A stretch of 64,000 nucleotides of DNA from Seonamhaeicola sp. (GTDB lineage Bacteria > Bacteroidota > Bacteroidia > Flavobacteriales > Flavobacteriaceae), in contig NZ_JANQJQ010000030.1 in the NCBI RefSeq assembly GCF_028281565.1, positions 186,001-250,000 on the forward strand, in the 5' to 3' direction. The notes under the pieces are model-generated. The model had not been told where the DNA came from. It searched no databases and saw only the letters and a program-made list of their open reading frames with translations. Shown here one piece after another: positions 42,989-51,672 of the stretch. A program made the translations under genes and the position numbers. How positions within the stretch are numbered: the stretch's first letter is position 1; each line of letters starts with the position of its first letter.

Positions 42989-43165
42989 TTAAAGGCCTTT
43001 AACGATCTCTCGAATCTTATCAATTAAGAAATTGGTTTCTTCAAGATGATGCTTTTCTAAATTCTTATAGCGTGCTTCCCAGGATAAACTTTCATCATCA
43101 ATATACCGCTTTACTTTAATCCATTTATAAGTCTCAAGAATGGTCTTTTTTTCTTGTTCGTCCAT
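42989..43165 (-). CDS. Small charged protein in the his operon
   Basis: A 58-residue, helical, Glu/Lys-rich protein starting at the ATG at 43165 (an in-frame TTG lies nine bases further up). It has no signal peptide or cysteine. No family recognised. It sits between hisH and hisA and has reasonable codon use, so it is probably real, but its role is unknown. Confidence 0.5.
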   Translation of the reverse strand: MDEQEKKTILETYKWIKVKRYIDDESLSWEARYKNLEKHHLEETNFLIDKIREIVKGL

Positions 43166-43207
43166 AACTAACAATTGTTATTTTCATTCATCAAGCGCTT
43201 TCTTAAG

Positions 43208-43228
43208 ATTCTGAAACAAGTTCAGAAT
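43208..43228. repeat. ATTCTGAAACAAGTTCAGAAT palindrome after hisH
   Basis: Seven-base perfect stem with a seven-base loop, just past the hisH stop codon. Confidence 0.7.
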
Positions 43229-43232
43229 GACA

Positions 43233-43814
43233 CTAAAGCTCTAAAAAGTTTTGCAAAATTTTAGCGCCCTCATTGCCACTTTTTTCCGGGTGAAATTGAG
43301 TGCCGTAAAAATTTTCATGTTGCAAGGCCGAAGCATAATTAATTTCATAATCCGTTGCCGCAATGGTTTCATCGCAATGCTCCGCATAATAACTATGTAC
43401 CAGATACATATATTCATTCTCCCTGATACCTTTGAACAAATCGGATTTCAACTCCTTAATCACATTCCACCCCATTTGAGGTACTTTAACACCATTGGAA
43501 AAACGCCTGACGTTGGTTTGAAAAATGCCTAAACCCGGTGTATCGCCTTCTTCGGTGTGCAAGCACATTAACTGCATGCCTAAACAAATTCCTAACACAG
43601 GTTGTTTAAGCTTGGGAATTAGTGCATCTAAACCACTTTCTTTAAGCATTTTCATGGCAGAACTTGCTTCGCCTACACCGGGAAATATGACTTTATCCGC
43701 TGCCATGATCTCTTCAGGGTCTTTTGATAACACCGCATCATACCCCAAACGGTTAAAAGCGAACTGAATGCTCTTAATATTTCCTGCTCCGTAATCTATT
43801 ATTACTAATTTCAT
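43233..43814 (-). CDS. hisH: Imidazole glycerol phosphate synthase, glutaminase subunit
   Basis: The 193-residue class I glutamine amidotransferase has the nucleophile Cys in Gly-Ile-Cys-Leu-Gly-Met near residue 77 and the His-Pro-Glu of Gln-Phe-His-Pro-Glu-Lys near 176. It supplies ammonia to HisF. A longer reading from 43910 would add an N-terminus translated from a dispersed ATTCCTGT...ACAGGAAT repeat; the ATG at 43814 gives the family start Lys-Leu-Val-Ile-Ile-Asp-Tyr-Gly. Confidence 0.97.
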   Translation of the reverse strand: MKLVIIDYGAGNIKSIQFAFNRLGYDAVLSKDPEEIMAADKVIFPGVGEASSAMKMLKESGLDALIPKLKQPVLGICLGMQLMCLHTEEGDTPGLGIFQTNVRRFSNGVKVPQMGWNVIKELKSDLFKGIRENEYMYLVHSYYAEHCDETIAATDYEINYASALQHENFYGTQFHPEKSGNEGAKILQNFLEL

Positions 43815-43833
43815 TTCTTTCTGTATTGTATGG

Positions 43834-43853
43834 ATTCCTGTCTTCACAGGAAT
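43834..43853. repeat. ATTCCTGT palindrome between hisB and hisH
   Basis: ATTCCTGTCTTCACAGGAAT, eight-base perfect stem and four-base loop, fills most of the short gap before the hisH start. Confidence 0.75.
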
Positions 43854-43866
43854 GACAAACCCTGCT

Positions 43867-45003
43867 TTACAAAAGCCCTTTTGTGCTAGGTAAAAACATC
43901 TTATTGGCATCTCGCTTTACAGCCATTTTCATCGCTTTGGCAAAGGCCTTGAAAATACCCTCAATTTTGTGATGTTCGTTGACTCCTTCGGCTTTTACGT
44001 TTAAATTACATTTGGCCCCATCTGTAAACGACTTGAATAAGTGAAAGAACATTTCTGTTGGCATATCCCCTATTTTTTCACGTTTAAATTCAGCATCCCA
44101 TTCTAACCAGTTCCTGCCTCCAAAATCAACCGCGACCTGTGCCAGACAATCATCCATTGGCAAACAAAATCCGTAACGTTCTATTCCTAATTTATTACCT
44201 AAAGCCTTGTTGAACAATTCCCCCAAAGCTATCATGGTATCTTCAATGGTATGGTGCTCATCAACTTCTAAATCACCATTTACTTTAATGGTTAAATCCA
44301 TAGCGCCATGACGACCGATTTGATCCAGCATATGGTCAAAAAACGACAGCCCCGTGTCAATATCATTCTTACCTGAACCATCCAGATTTAATTTGATATA
44401 GATTTGAGTTTCATTGGTGTTACGTGTGATCTCCTCTACCCTATCTTCAAGTTTTAAAAACTCGTATATATCTTTCCAATCCGTGCTTGTTAATGCGATA
44501 CAATTCAAAATCTCCTGTTTGGAAGCTTCGGTTTCATCAGTCCATAAATCGGAATTCTCGGAAAGAAATATGCCCTTGGCTCCTAAGTTCTTAGCTAATT
44601 CCATGTCGGTGATTCTATCACCTAAAACAAAAGAATTGGCTAAATCATACTCTTCGGAGAAATACTGCTGCAATAAGCCTGTCCTGGGTTTTCTGGTAGG
44701 CGCATTTTCATAAGGAAACGTTTTGTCTATATGAATGGCTGAAAACACAATGCCTTCTTTGGCAAAAGCATCTATAATCTTGTTTTGAGCCGGCCAGAAT
44801 GTGTCTTCGGGAAAGGAATCAGTCCCCAAGCCGTCCTGATTGGTTACCATGACCAATTCATAATCCAATTCACCGGCAATTTTAGCCATGTATTGAAATA
44901 CCTTCGGATAAAACTCCAGCTTTTCTAAACTATCTAACTGATAGTCTACCGGTGGCTCTAAAACCAACGTGCCGTCTCTGTCTATGAATAGTACTTTTTT
45001 CAT
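43867..45003 (-). CDS. hisB: Bifunctional histidinol-phosphatase / imidazoleglycerol-phosphate dehydratase
   Basis: The 378-residue fusion has an N-terminal HAD phosphatase (Phe-Ile-Asp-Arg-Asp-Gly-Thr-Leu at residues 6-13; Leu-Gly-Asp-Arg-Ile-Thr-Asp near 126) and a C-terminal IGPD domain from about 185 with the metal-binding Phe-Phe-Asp-His-Met-Leu near 220 and Glu-His-His-Thr-Ile-Glu-Asp near 253. It performs steps 7 and 9 of histidine synthesis. The fusion is the same as in enterobacteria and common in Bacteroidota. Confidence 0.97.
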   Translation of the reverse strand: MKKVLFIDRDGTLVLEPPVDYQLDSLEKLEFYPKVFQYMAKIAGELDYELVMVTNQDGLGTDSFPEDTFWPAQNKIIDAFAKEGIVFSAIHIDKTFPYENAPTRKPRTGLLQQYFSEEYDLANSFVLGDRITDMELAKNLGAKGIFLSENSDLWTDETEASKQEILNCIALTSTDWKDIYEFLKLEDRVEEITRNTNETQIYIKLNLDGSGKNDIDTGLSFFDHMLDQIGRHGAMDLTIKVNGDLEVDEHHTIEDTMIALGELFNKALGNKLGIERYGFCLPMDDCLAQVAVDFGGRNWLEWDAEFKREKIGDMPTEMFFHLFKSFTDGAKCNLNVKAEGVNEHHKIEGIFKAFAKAMKMAVKRDANKMFLPSTKGLL

Positions 45004-45085
45004 GTTTCAGCCCCTCCTAACCTCCCCCATGGGGAGGAACTCTTACTCGGGTTTAGCAAGTGTATTTGTTATATTATTTATTCTT

Positions 45086-45120
45086 AAAACCTACAAGGTT
45101 TTAGAAACCTTGCAGGTCTG
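45086..45120. repeat. AAACCTTGCAGGT repeat overlapping the hisC 3' end
   Basis: AAAACCTACAAGGTTTT next to AGAAACCTTGCAGGTCTG. The right half is read as the last residues of hisC (Asp-Leu-Gln-Gly-Phe and stop). A similar AAAACCTGACAGGTCT occurs near 28936. Confidence 0.6.
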
Positions 45121-46144
45121 TTAATGCCTTTATCAATATCCCATTCTCCTCCTTAGTGCCAACTGTAAATCGCAAACAATTTTCACAACCCGGTTGGGTG
45201 GTCCGATTTCTAATAACAATCCCTTTTTCAATTAACTGGTTGTAACGCTTCGTAGCATCGTCAACCTTGGCCAACACAAAATTGGCGTCTGACGGATATA
45301 TTTTTGACACAAACGGAACCGTCTTTAACTCAGATATTAAGACCTTTCTTTCTTCTAATATGGACTGCACCTGACGTTTGGTTAGTTCATAATTGTTCAA
45401 TTGCTCTATAGCCCGCTGCTGTGTCAACTCATTGACGTTATACGGTGGTTTAATGTTATTTAAAACCGAAATAATGTCCTTAGACGCATAACAAATCCCT
45501 AAACGAATCCCCGCCATACCATAAGCTTTTGACAAGGTTTGTGTGACGACTAAATTAGGGAATTCATCCAACCTTGTTATCCAACTGGGTTCTGATGTGA
45601 AATCGATATAAGCTTCATCAATTACCACAACGCCCTTAAAGTCTTTCAGTAATCTCTCAATAGATTCTTGAGAGAAACTATTGCCCGTTGGGTTATTTGG
45701 GGAACATAGGAATAGCAACTTGCTATTGGCATCTGAAACATCTAAAATCTTATCAACTTGTGGTTGAAAATCATCGGACAATTGCACCTTCCTTATTTCA
45801 ACCGCATTTATATTGGCCAATACGCTATACATCCCGTACGTTGGCGGTAATATGATGATATTATCCGTATTAGGCTCACAGAACGCTCTATAAATTAAAT
45901 CAAGAACTTCGTCGCTGCCATTTCCTAAAAGGATATTTTCAACAGGCATATCCTTAATCTCAGAAAGTAACACCTTTACATTACTTTGCTTAGGATCCGG
46001 ATAACGGTTCACTCCATTTTCAAAAGGATTTTCATTGGCATCTAAGAACACCATATCATCTGCCATGCCCTGAAACTCATCTCTTGCAGACGAGTAAGGT
46101 TTTAATGCCTTTATGCTTGGTCTTATTAAATCTAAAACGTTCAT
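45101..46144 (-). CDS. hisC: Histidinol-phosphate aminotransferase
   Basis: The 347-residue class II PLP aminotransferase has Gly-Asn-Gly-Ser-Asp-Glu-Val-Leu near residue 75, Pro-Asn-Asn-Pro-Thr-Gly near 149, Asp-Glu-Ala-Tyr near 177, and the Schiff-base Lys in Thr-Leu-Ser-Lys-Ala-Tyr-Gly near 206. It makes histidinol phosphate from imidazole acetol phosphate. The last five residues overlap a dispersed repeat, so the natural C-terminus may have been altered. Confidence 0.96.
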   Translation of the reverse strand: MNVLDLIRPSIKALKPYSSARDEFQGMADDMVFLDANENPFENGVNRYPDPKQSNVKVLLSEIKDMPVENILLGNGSDEVLDLIYRAFCEPNTDNIIILPPTYGMYSVLANINAVEIRKVQLSDDFQPQVDKILDVSDANSKLLFLCSPNNPTGNSFSQESIERLLKDFKGVVVIDEAYIDFTSEPSWITRLDEFPNLVVTQTLSKAYGMAGIRLGICYASKDIISVLNNIKPPYNVNELTQQRAIEQLNNYELTKRQVQSILEERKVLISELKTVPFVSKIYPSDANFVLAKVDDATKRYNQLIEKGIVIRNRTTQPGCENCLRFTVGTKEENGILIKALTDLQGF

Positions 46145-46204
46145 TTTGTTGTCACACTGAATTTATTTCAGTGTCTACTATTAAAATTTTTACAATCCTG
46201 AAAA

Positions 46205-46229
46205 CCCTTCGACTGCGCTCAGGGTGACA
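46205..46229. repeat. CCCTTCGACTGCGCTCAGGG repeat between hisD and hisC
   Basis: CCCT...AGGG palindromic unit followed by TGACA, the same as at 42931. Confidence 0.7.
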
Positions 46230-46243
46230 TTTTGCACTTTAAT

Positions 46244-47530
46244 TTATTTTTTCAAATCCTTTAATCGGATGCTTACCGCATTTTTGTGTGCCTGTAAGCC
46301 TTCCGCTTCTGCCATTAACTCTATGGTTTCTCCAATATTTAAAATGCCTTCCTTTGAAATTTTCTGGAAGGTCATACTCTTTAAAAAGCTATCTAAGTTC
46401 ACACCTGAATAGGCTTTACTAAACCCATTTGTCGGTAATGTGTGATTGGTACCAGACGCATAATCACCGGCACTTTCCGGTGTATAATCTCCAATAAATA
46501 CCGAGCCTGCATTTCTGATACCACCCACATAAAAACCTTCATTTTGTGTACAGATAATGAAGTGTTCCGGTCCGTATTGATTAATGATTGCTAAAGCCGT
46601 TTTATCATTTTCAACATAAATTAGTTTAGAGTTTTCAACGGCTTTTTCCGCTATATCACGTCTTGGTAAAACCTTTAATTGGTCTTTGACTTCTTCTGAG
46701 ACCTTGTCAATCATATCCTTTGAAATAGATACCAAGATTACCTGGCTATCCGTACCATGTTCTGCCTGACTTAGTAAATCGGACGCTACATATGCAGGAT
46801 TAGCACTATCATCTGCTACTACCAGCAATTCACTCGGTCCTGCCGGCATATCAATAGCAACCCCATATTTTGTTGCCAACTGTTTTGCAACCGTTACAAA
46901 CTGATTTCCGGGACCAAAGATCTTATAAACCCGAGGAATTGTTTCGGTTCCAAAGGTCAATGCTGCTATGGCCTGAATACCTCCAACCTTAAAAATTTTA
47001 GTAACACCGCAAAGTTTGGCTGCATACAGAATTTCAGCAGCTAATTTGCCTTCTTCATTTGGTGGTGAACACAATACAATTTCTTCACAACCCGCTATTT
47101 GAGCCGGTGCCGCCAACATTAAAACTGTTGAAAATAAAGGCGCCGTTCCTCCGGGAATATACAGGCCTACACTTTCAATAGGACGTTTTTCCTGCCAGCA
47201 TTGTACCCCGGTAGTGGTCTCTATATTTACCTTGGAGGTTTTTTGAGCTGCGTGAAACGCTTCAATATTCTGTTTAGCATTTTTAATAGCCGCTTTTAGC
47301 GCTTCAGGAATACTTGCAATGGCTACTTCTATTTCATCCGCAGACACTAAATTGTTTTCAAGGGTGACCTTATCAAAACGCTCCGTATATTGCTGAATGG
47401 CTTGATCTCCATTTTGTCGAATCTCAGCAAATACCTCACTAACAATACCTTCAATGTCATCAACGGTTTGCGTGGGTCGCCTTAAGATATCTGACCAGAT
47501 TTCTTTATTTGGATTTTCTATTATTTGCAT
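46244..47530 (-). CDS. hisD: Histidinol dehydrogenase
   Basis: The 428-residue enzyme oxidises histidinol to histidine in two NAD-dependent steps. It shows Tyr-Ile-Pro-Gly-Gly-Thr-Ala near residue 124, Gly-Pro-Gly-Asn near 207, Gln-Ala-Glu-His-Gly-Thr-Asp with the zinc ligands near 253, and Glu-His near 322. Two further in-frame starts lie up to nine codons upstream (47557); the ATG at 47530 gives the shortest family-like N-terminus, but the choice is uncertain. Confidence 0.95.
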   Translation of the reverse strand: MQIIENPNKEIWSDILRRPTQTVDDIEGIVSEVFAEIRQNGDQAIQQYTERFDKVTLENNLVSADEIEVAIASIPEALKAAIKNAKQNIEAFHAAQKTSKVNIETTTGVQCWQEKRPIESVGLYIPGGTAPLFSTVLMLAAPAQIAGCEEIVLCSPPNEEGKLAAEILYAAKLCGVTKIFKVGGIQAIAALTFGTETIPRVYKIFGPGNQFVTVAKQLATKYGVAIDMPAGPSELLVVADDSANPAYVASDLLSQAEHGTDSQVILVSISKDMIDKVSEEVKDQLKVLPRRDIAEKAVENSKLIYVENDKTALAIINQYGPEHFIICTQNEGFYVGGIRNAGSVFIGDYTPESAGDYASGTNHTLPTNGFSKAYSGVNLDSFLKSMTFQKISKEGILNIGETIELMAEAEGLQAHKNAVSIRLKDLKK

Positions 47531-47600
47531 TAAAAACTTCTTTTTCTTCATTTCCACGAAAGTGGAAATCTTTTAAATTTAATTGTCCTGAGGCTTATAG

Positions 47601-47625
47601 ATTCCCGCCTTCGCGGGAATGACAA
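47601..47625. repeat. ATTCCCGC palindrome between hisG and hisD
   Basis: ATTCCCGCCTTCGCGGGAAT, an eight-base stem with a four-base loop, followed by GACAA. It lies between the two genes and may affect mRNA stability. Confidence 0.75.
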
Positions 47626-47632
47626 AAATGAA

Positions 47633-48490
47633 TTATAATACCATTTTTTCAATCGGACATACTAAAATCCCCTGGGCACCATTGGCTTTAAGCTCATCTA
47701 TGACATCCCAAAATTCATTTTTACTGATCACCGAGTGCACCGAGCTCCAGCCTGCTTCAGCTAATGGTAAAACCGTTGGGCTTTTCATTCCAGGTAGTAA
47801 GCTTACTATTTTATCCAGCTTATCATTAGGCGCGTTTAAAAGCACATATTTTGAGTTCTTCCCTTTTAAAACAGATTTGATCCTGAATAAAAGAGTATCT
47901 AAAATCTTTAGTTTATCTTCAGACAATTCCGGTGTTGACGTTAGAACGGCCTCACTTTTAAAAAGCACTTCAACCTCTTTTAAATTATTTTTAAATAAGG
48001 TACTTCCACTGGAAACAATATCAACAATAGCATTAGCCAGGCCAATATTTGGTGCAATTTCTACCGATCCGTTTATAATGTGGATATCCGCTTTTTCTCC
48101 TTTCTTTTCAAAATATTGATTTACGGTATTTGGATAAGACGTCGCTATTTTTTTACCTCGCAAATCCTCTATTGAGTTGTAATCTACATGTTTAGGAACG
48201 GCTACGGAAACTTTACATTTAGAAAAACCTAAACGCTCAATTATTGGTAAATCATTCCCTTTTTCTATTAAAGTATTTTCACCTAATATGGCGATATCTA
48301 CCACACCATCACGTAAATACTGAGGAATATCCCCATTACGTAAATACAAAACTTCCATTGGAAAGTTTCTGGCTTCTGCTTTTAATTGATCTTTACCATT
48401 ATCAATAGAAATACCACAATTCTTTAATAATTCTAATGATTCCTGGTTTAGCCTTCCTGATTTTTGAACTGCAATTTTTAACTTACTCAT
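47633..48490 (-). CDS. hisG: ATP phosphoribosyltransferase, long form
   Basis: The 285-residue protein has the long-form HisG layout: catalytic domains 1 and 2 (Leu-Lys-Ile-Ala-Val-Gln-Lys-Ser-Gly at the start; Asp-Ile-Val-Ser-Ser-Gly-Ser-Thr near 165, the PRPP loop) and a C-terminal regulatory domain (about 205-285) that binds histidine for feedback. It starts the pathway from ATP and PRPP. The ATG at 48490 is preferred over a longer reading from 48517. A His-rich leader and terminator stand just upstream. Confidence 0.96.
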   Translation of the reverse strand: MSKLKIAVQKSGRLNQESLELLKNCGISIDNGKDQLKAEARNFPMEVLYLRNGDIPQYLRDGVVDIAILGENTLIEKGNDLPIIERLGFSKCKVSVAVPKHVDYNSIEDLRGKKIATSYPNTVNQYFEKKGEKADIHIINGSVEIAPNIGLANAIVDIVSSGSTLFKNNLKEVEVLFKSEAVLTSTPELSEDKLKILDTLLFRIKSVLKGKNSKYVLLNAPNDKLDKIVSLLPGMKSPTVLPLAEAGWSSVHSVISKNEFWDVIDELKANGAQGILVCPIEKMVL

Positions 48491-48531
48491 TTTGTTTTTG
48501 TTATGAGTTTGAAACAATCTAGTTGATTTTA

Positions 48532-48568
48532 GAAATGAAAAACCCGCTTGATTGTCTCAAACGGGTTT
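48532..48568 (-). terminator. Attenuator-like terminator upstream of hisG
   Basis: On the minus strand AAACCCG-T-TTGA, a 5-base loop, and TCAA-G-CGGGTTT form a stem with one mismatch, followed by TTTTTCATTT. It ends about 40 bases before hisG and begins 28 bases after the leader peptide stop codon. Transcription reading through the leader would stop here unless the stem is blocked. Confidence 0.8.
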
Positions 48569-48596
48569 AAATATGTTGATTTTATTCAATACATCT

Positions 48597-48650
48597 TCAC
48601 TTCGCTTGAGAGCAAATATGAAAATGATGATGTGTTTGAATAAAAGTCAT
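48597..48650 (-). CDS. Histidine-rich leader peptide of the his operon
   Basis: A 17-codon reading frame encodes MTFIQTHHHFHICSQAK and stop, with four His codons in five (positions 7, 8, 9 and 11). An AGAAAGA sequence precedes the ATG. The mRNA stretch 48645-48629 within it (TTTTATTCAAACACATC) pairs almost fully with 48595-48580 (GATGTATTGAATAAAA). This is the layout of a ribosome-mediated attenuator: at low histidyl-tRNA the ribosome would stall on the His codons and free the second strand, whose TCAAC and ATTG could pair with GTTTGA and CAAT of the terminator stem. All pairing is by eye. Confidence 0.85.
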   Translation of the reverse strand: MTFIQTHHHFHICSQAK

Positions 48651-48667
48651 GTCTTTCTTTGTTTCTG

Positions 48668-48700
48668 CAAATATCTGTAATAATAGTTTAAAAATCCAAA
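48668..48700 (-). promoter_or_regulatory. Candidate promoter of the his operon
   Basis: On the minus strand TTTG at 48700-48697 (-33) and GATATTTG at 48675-48668 (near the TAnnTTTG consensus) are 21 bases apart. The leader ATG follows 17 bases after the -7 box. Confidence 0.4.
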
Positions 48701-48800
48701 TATTAAACTCAATTTTTAAAACAATTCATTATTCTACAATTAAGTCCATATATTGTTAGTTAATGTTTAAAATAATATTCTAAAAACTGAATTATTTTAT

Positions 48801-49616
48801 TTATTGATTTCCCAGAATAATAGGTAGTCCGCTATCTCCGGAACCAATGACTATCACTTTACTATTTTGTGATTCTGCTAATTTGGTCGTAGCCTCAATA
48901 CCTTTATCCTGTAAGATTTTGTCATTTAAAGAGGCACTTAATATTTTGTTAGCATCCGCTTTACCTTGTGCTTCAATGCGTTGCCTTTCTGCTTCCTTTT
49001 GTGCACTCACCAATCTGAACTCGTATTCCAATGCCTCCTGTTCCTGCTTTAATTTACGTTCAATAGCTTCTTTAATTGTTGATGGCAAAGTAACGTCTCT
49101 AACCAATATTTCATCCAGAATAATATATTGATCACTGACAATTTTTTTAGTTTCTTCAAAGATCTCAGCCTGTATGGCGTCTCTTTTACTTGAGTATAAT
49201 TGCTCCGGTGTATATCTACCAACAACACTTCTGGCAGCAGATCTGATTGTTGGAAGTAAAATACGGTTCAGGTAGTTCTCCCCAATTTCCTGGTGTAATT
49301 TACCTAACTCATCATATTTAGGTTTGTACCAGGCAGAAGCATCAAGTTGTATGTCCAATCCGTTTGAGGACAATACCTTCATTTTTTCAAAAATTTCCTG
49401 TCTTCTTACCTCGTAAACATAGACTTTATTCCACGGTGCTACTATATGAAACCCTTCACCTAACGGTGGTTTATCGGTTACAACACCACCTCCAAAAGTT
49501 TTGTAAAGCACTCCGGCCTGACCAGATCCAATGGTGACTGCAGATTTGGCAATAACTATGATAAGTATTATTAAGCCAACTATTATTGGTAGTCCAATTT
49601 TTGGTAATTTTTCCAT
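48801..49616 (-). CDS. Prohibitin/SPFH-family membrane protein
   Basis: The 271-residue protein has one N-terminal membrane segment (about 10-28), an SPFH domain (about 30-200; Gly-Glu-Gly-Phe-His-Ile-Val-Ala-Pro-Trp near 55) and a Glu/Gln/Ala-rich coiled coil (about 190-225). Prohibitins form ring-like scaffolds that hold membrane proteases. It follows the VWA membrane protein by 11 bases, and fabG is upstream of that, so it is probably the last gene of that group. Confidence 0.88.
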   Translation of the reverse strand: MEKLPKIGLPIIVGLIILIIVIAKSAVTIGSGQAGVLYKTFGGGVVTDKPPLGEGFHIVAPWNKVYVYEVRRQEIFEKMKVLSSNGLDIQLDASAWYKPKYDELGKLHQEIGENYLNRILLPTIRSAARSVVGRYTPEQLYSSKRDAIQAEIFEETKKIVSDQYIILDEILVRDVTLPSTIKEAIERKLKQEQEALEYEFRLVSAQKEAERQRIEAQGKADANKILSASLNDKILQDKGIEATTKLAESQNSKVIVIGSGDSGLPIILGNQ

Positions 49617-49627
49617 TATGTTTTAAT

Positions 49628-51664
49628 TTAAATTAATCCGTTATATTTTCTCAGAAACCATTCGGCAGACAAGCTAAAAGCCATGATTGCCAATAAGAAT
49701 TTCCAATCTATCAAAGGTATGATATTTTTGTTGCTTTTCTGAATAGAAACGTACCTATTATCGTTGATCAAATCGTCCATTAAAGCTTCTGTATTTTCAA
49801 TAAAATAACTTTTGCCGTCACTGTTAGTAGCTAACTGTTGCAGCTTTGTTACATTGGCATTTAAAAATTGTTGCTCCACGTTATATTCTAAAATAGTGAA
49901 GCTACCGGATTTGCTAATGTTTTCTTTCGTAGCGCTCACAGTAAAGCTGTATTCCGAAGGTGGTAAACTGCTCAAATCTACTTGGTAATTATTGTTCTTA
50001 AGTACGAAAGGAAATTCAATATCATTATCCGAAAACTTATCCTTTACCCTTATATTCAGTGTTTCCCGGTCGTCAAACACATAGTTTTTATCAAAGAATT
50101 GCGCATTAATGGTTATACCGCTATTCCCTATGTAAAACGATTCATAATCCAGGTTAAGCCTGCTTCTAAGTTTAGCGGAAGCCAAGTATTGAACAAGCTT
50201 GCCAATAAAATTATCAAAATCATGAAACGATTTGGAATTTAAATAACTTTGTGCCCGCCATTTCCAAATGTTTTCCCCAAATAACACCGCTTCTCTTCTT
50301 CCGTTTGTTTCAAAAGTGGCTAACAAAGGCACATTAATTGAAACATTACCCACTCGTTTATTTAATAAAGATTGATAGGGCACGTTGAATGTTAAGGCGC
50401 CATAATTAGAATTTAATGGCGGAAACGATTCAAAATCAATATCATCTATTAAAAAAGGTGAAAAGTTTGCATTGAAATCCGCCTGATATTCTTCGGTTTG
50501 TAAAACAATTTCATGGGAATAGCTTTTGTTTATTTCATTAATGAACGTTAAATCTGTTTTTGGACCGACAATAACAAATCTATTCTTATTTAGTTTGTCC
50601 AATACCTCAAAAAGCAGCTTAAACTTATTAGTTGGTTGATTAACAATAATCAATTGAAAATCATTTATTTGATTTAAAATTTCATTTGAATTTAAAATAG
50701 TTACAGAACGCTGCTCATTACTTTCTATACTCTTCTTAAATGCACCTATGTCCGGATGCAACATATCGGTTACAAAAGCTATTTTAGTTTTTTGATCAAT
50801 GACTTCAACTGCAAAATTCTTAGTGTTATTGATCATGTTTTTTTCATTCTCAAGAGGTACTAAATTCACTTTATAGCTATTGGTTCCAATAGTATTAGCC
50901 GGAAGTGTAAAGTTGATGATTTTAGAGTTATTGCTTTTAGAGAAGTTTATAGGTAGGGAATAGACCGTAGCATTGCCTTTGGTCACTTCTAACCTAGAAT
51001 TTACATTGTCATTTCCGTTATAAACCAAAATAGCCTCCACAGGAAACCTGTTTTTTAAATACGCATATTTATTTACGTTTAGTTGCTGAATTCTCAGATC
51101 GGTATACGTTACCGTATCCCCCAGGATTATTGGATAAATGGGCTGTTTATAAGTGTTGTGAGCAAACTGGTAATCATTTCCAAAGGTCTGATTTCCATCG
51201 GTTAGCAATATGGTTGGGGACACTGAAGCTTTATAAACTTGTGAAAGTTGATTAAAAGCTGCATTTATATTGGTTTCTCTTTCATTAAAGGTTAAAGAAT
51301 CTGAAGCATTCAGTGAACTTCCAAAAGTGTAGGCGGAAACATTAAACTTATTGTTTAAGTCTTTATTATCTATAAGTTCATTCACTAAACTACTTGCCGA
51401 AGCTTCCCGGTTCAAATGTTTGATTGAACTGGAATTATCTACCACAAGTACCAGGTTTGGTTTTTCCGTAAAAACCTTAATCTGTTCAAACTTTGGATTT
51501 ACTATGAGCAGTAAAATGGAGAAGACGGTTATAAACCTTAAAAAGGCAAATAAGGCATTTAGTTTAAAATGCTTTACTTTTGATTTATACCTATACTGAA
51601 AAAGCGCTATAAATAGCGCTAATATTCCAGATAGTATAATATAAATTAAGGTTTCAGCGGACAT
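49628..51664 (-). CDS. VWA-domain membrane protein
   Basis: The 678-residue protein has two N-terminal membrane segments (about 5-23 and 37-55), a von Willebrand A domain with the MIDAS motif Asp76-x-Ser-x-Ser80, a long region of beta-rich repeats (about 200-630) that lies outside the cytoplasm, and a final membrane segment near residue 655. It resembles large BatA/BatB-like proteins of Bacteroidota without the exact gene order. Likely binds a divalent metal and protein partners. It lies eight bases after fabG. Confidence 0.8.
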   Translation of the reverse strand: MSAETLIYIILSGILALFIALFQYRYKSKVKHFKLNALFAFLRFITVFSILLLIVNPKFEQIKVFTEKPNLVLVVDNSSSIKHLNREASASSLVNELIDNKDLNNKFNVSAYTFGSSLNASDSLTFNERETNINAAFNQLSQVYKASVSPTILLTDGNQTFGNDYQFAHNTYKQPIYPIILGDTVTYTDLRIQQLNVNKYAYLKNRFPVEAILVYNGNDNVNSRLEVTKGNATVYSLPINFSKSNNSKIINFTLPANTIGTNSYKVNLVPLENEKNMINNTKNFAVEVIDQKTKIAFVTDMLHPDIGAFKKSIESNEQRSVTILNSNEILNQINDFQLIIVNQPTNKFKLLFEVLDKLNKNRFVIVGPKTDLTFINEINKSYSHEIVLQTEEYQADFNANFSPFLIDDIDFESFPPLNSNYGALTFNVPYQSLLNKRVGNVSINVPLLATFETNGRREAVLFGENIWKWRAQSYLNSKSFHDFDNFIGKLVQYLASAKLRSRLNLDYESFYIGNSGITINAQFFDKNYVFDDRETLNIRVKDKFSDNDIEFPFVLKNNNYQVDLSSLPPSEYSFTVSATKENISKSGSFTILEYNVEQQFLNANVTKLQQLATNSDGKSYFIENTEALMDDLINDNRYVSIQKSNKNIIPLIDWKFLLAIMAFSLSAEWFLRKYNGLI

Positions 51665-51672
51665 TACAGATT

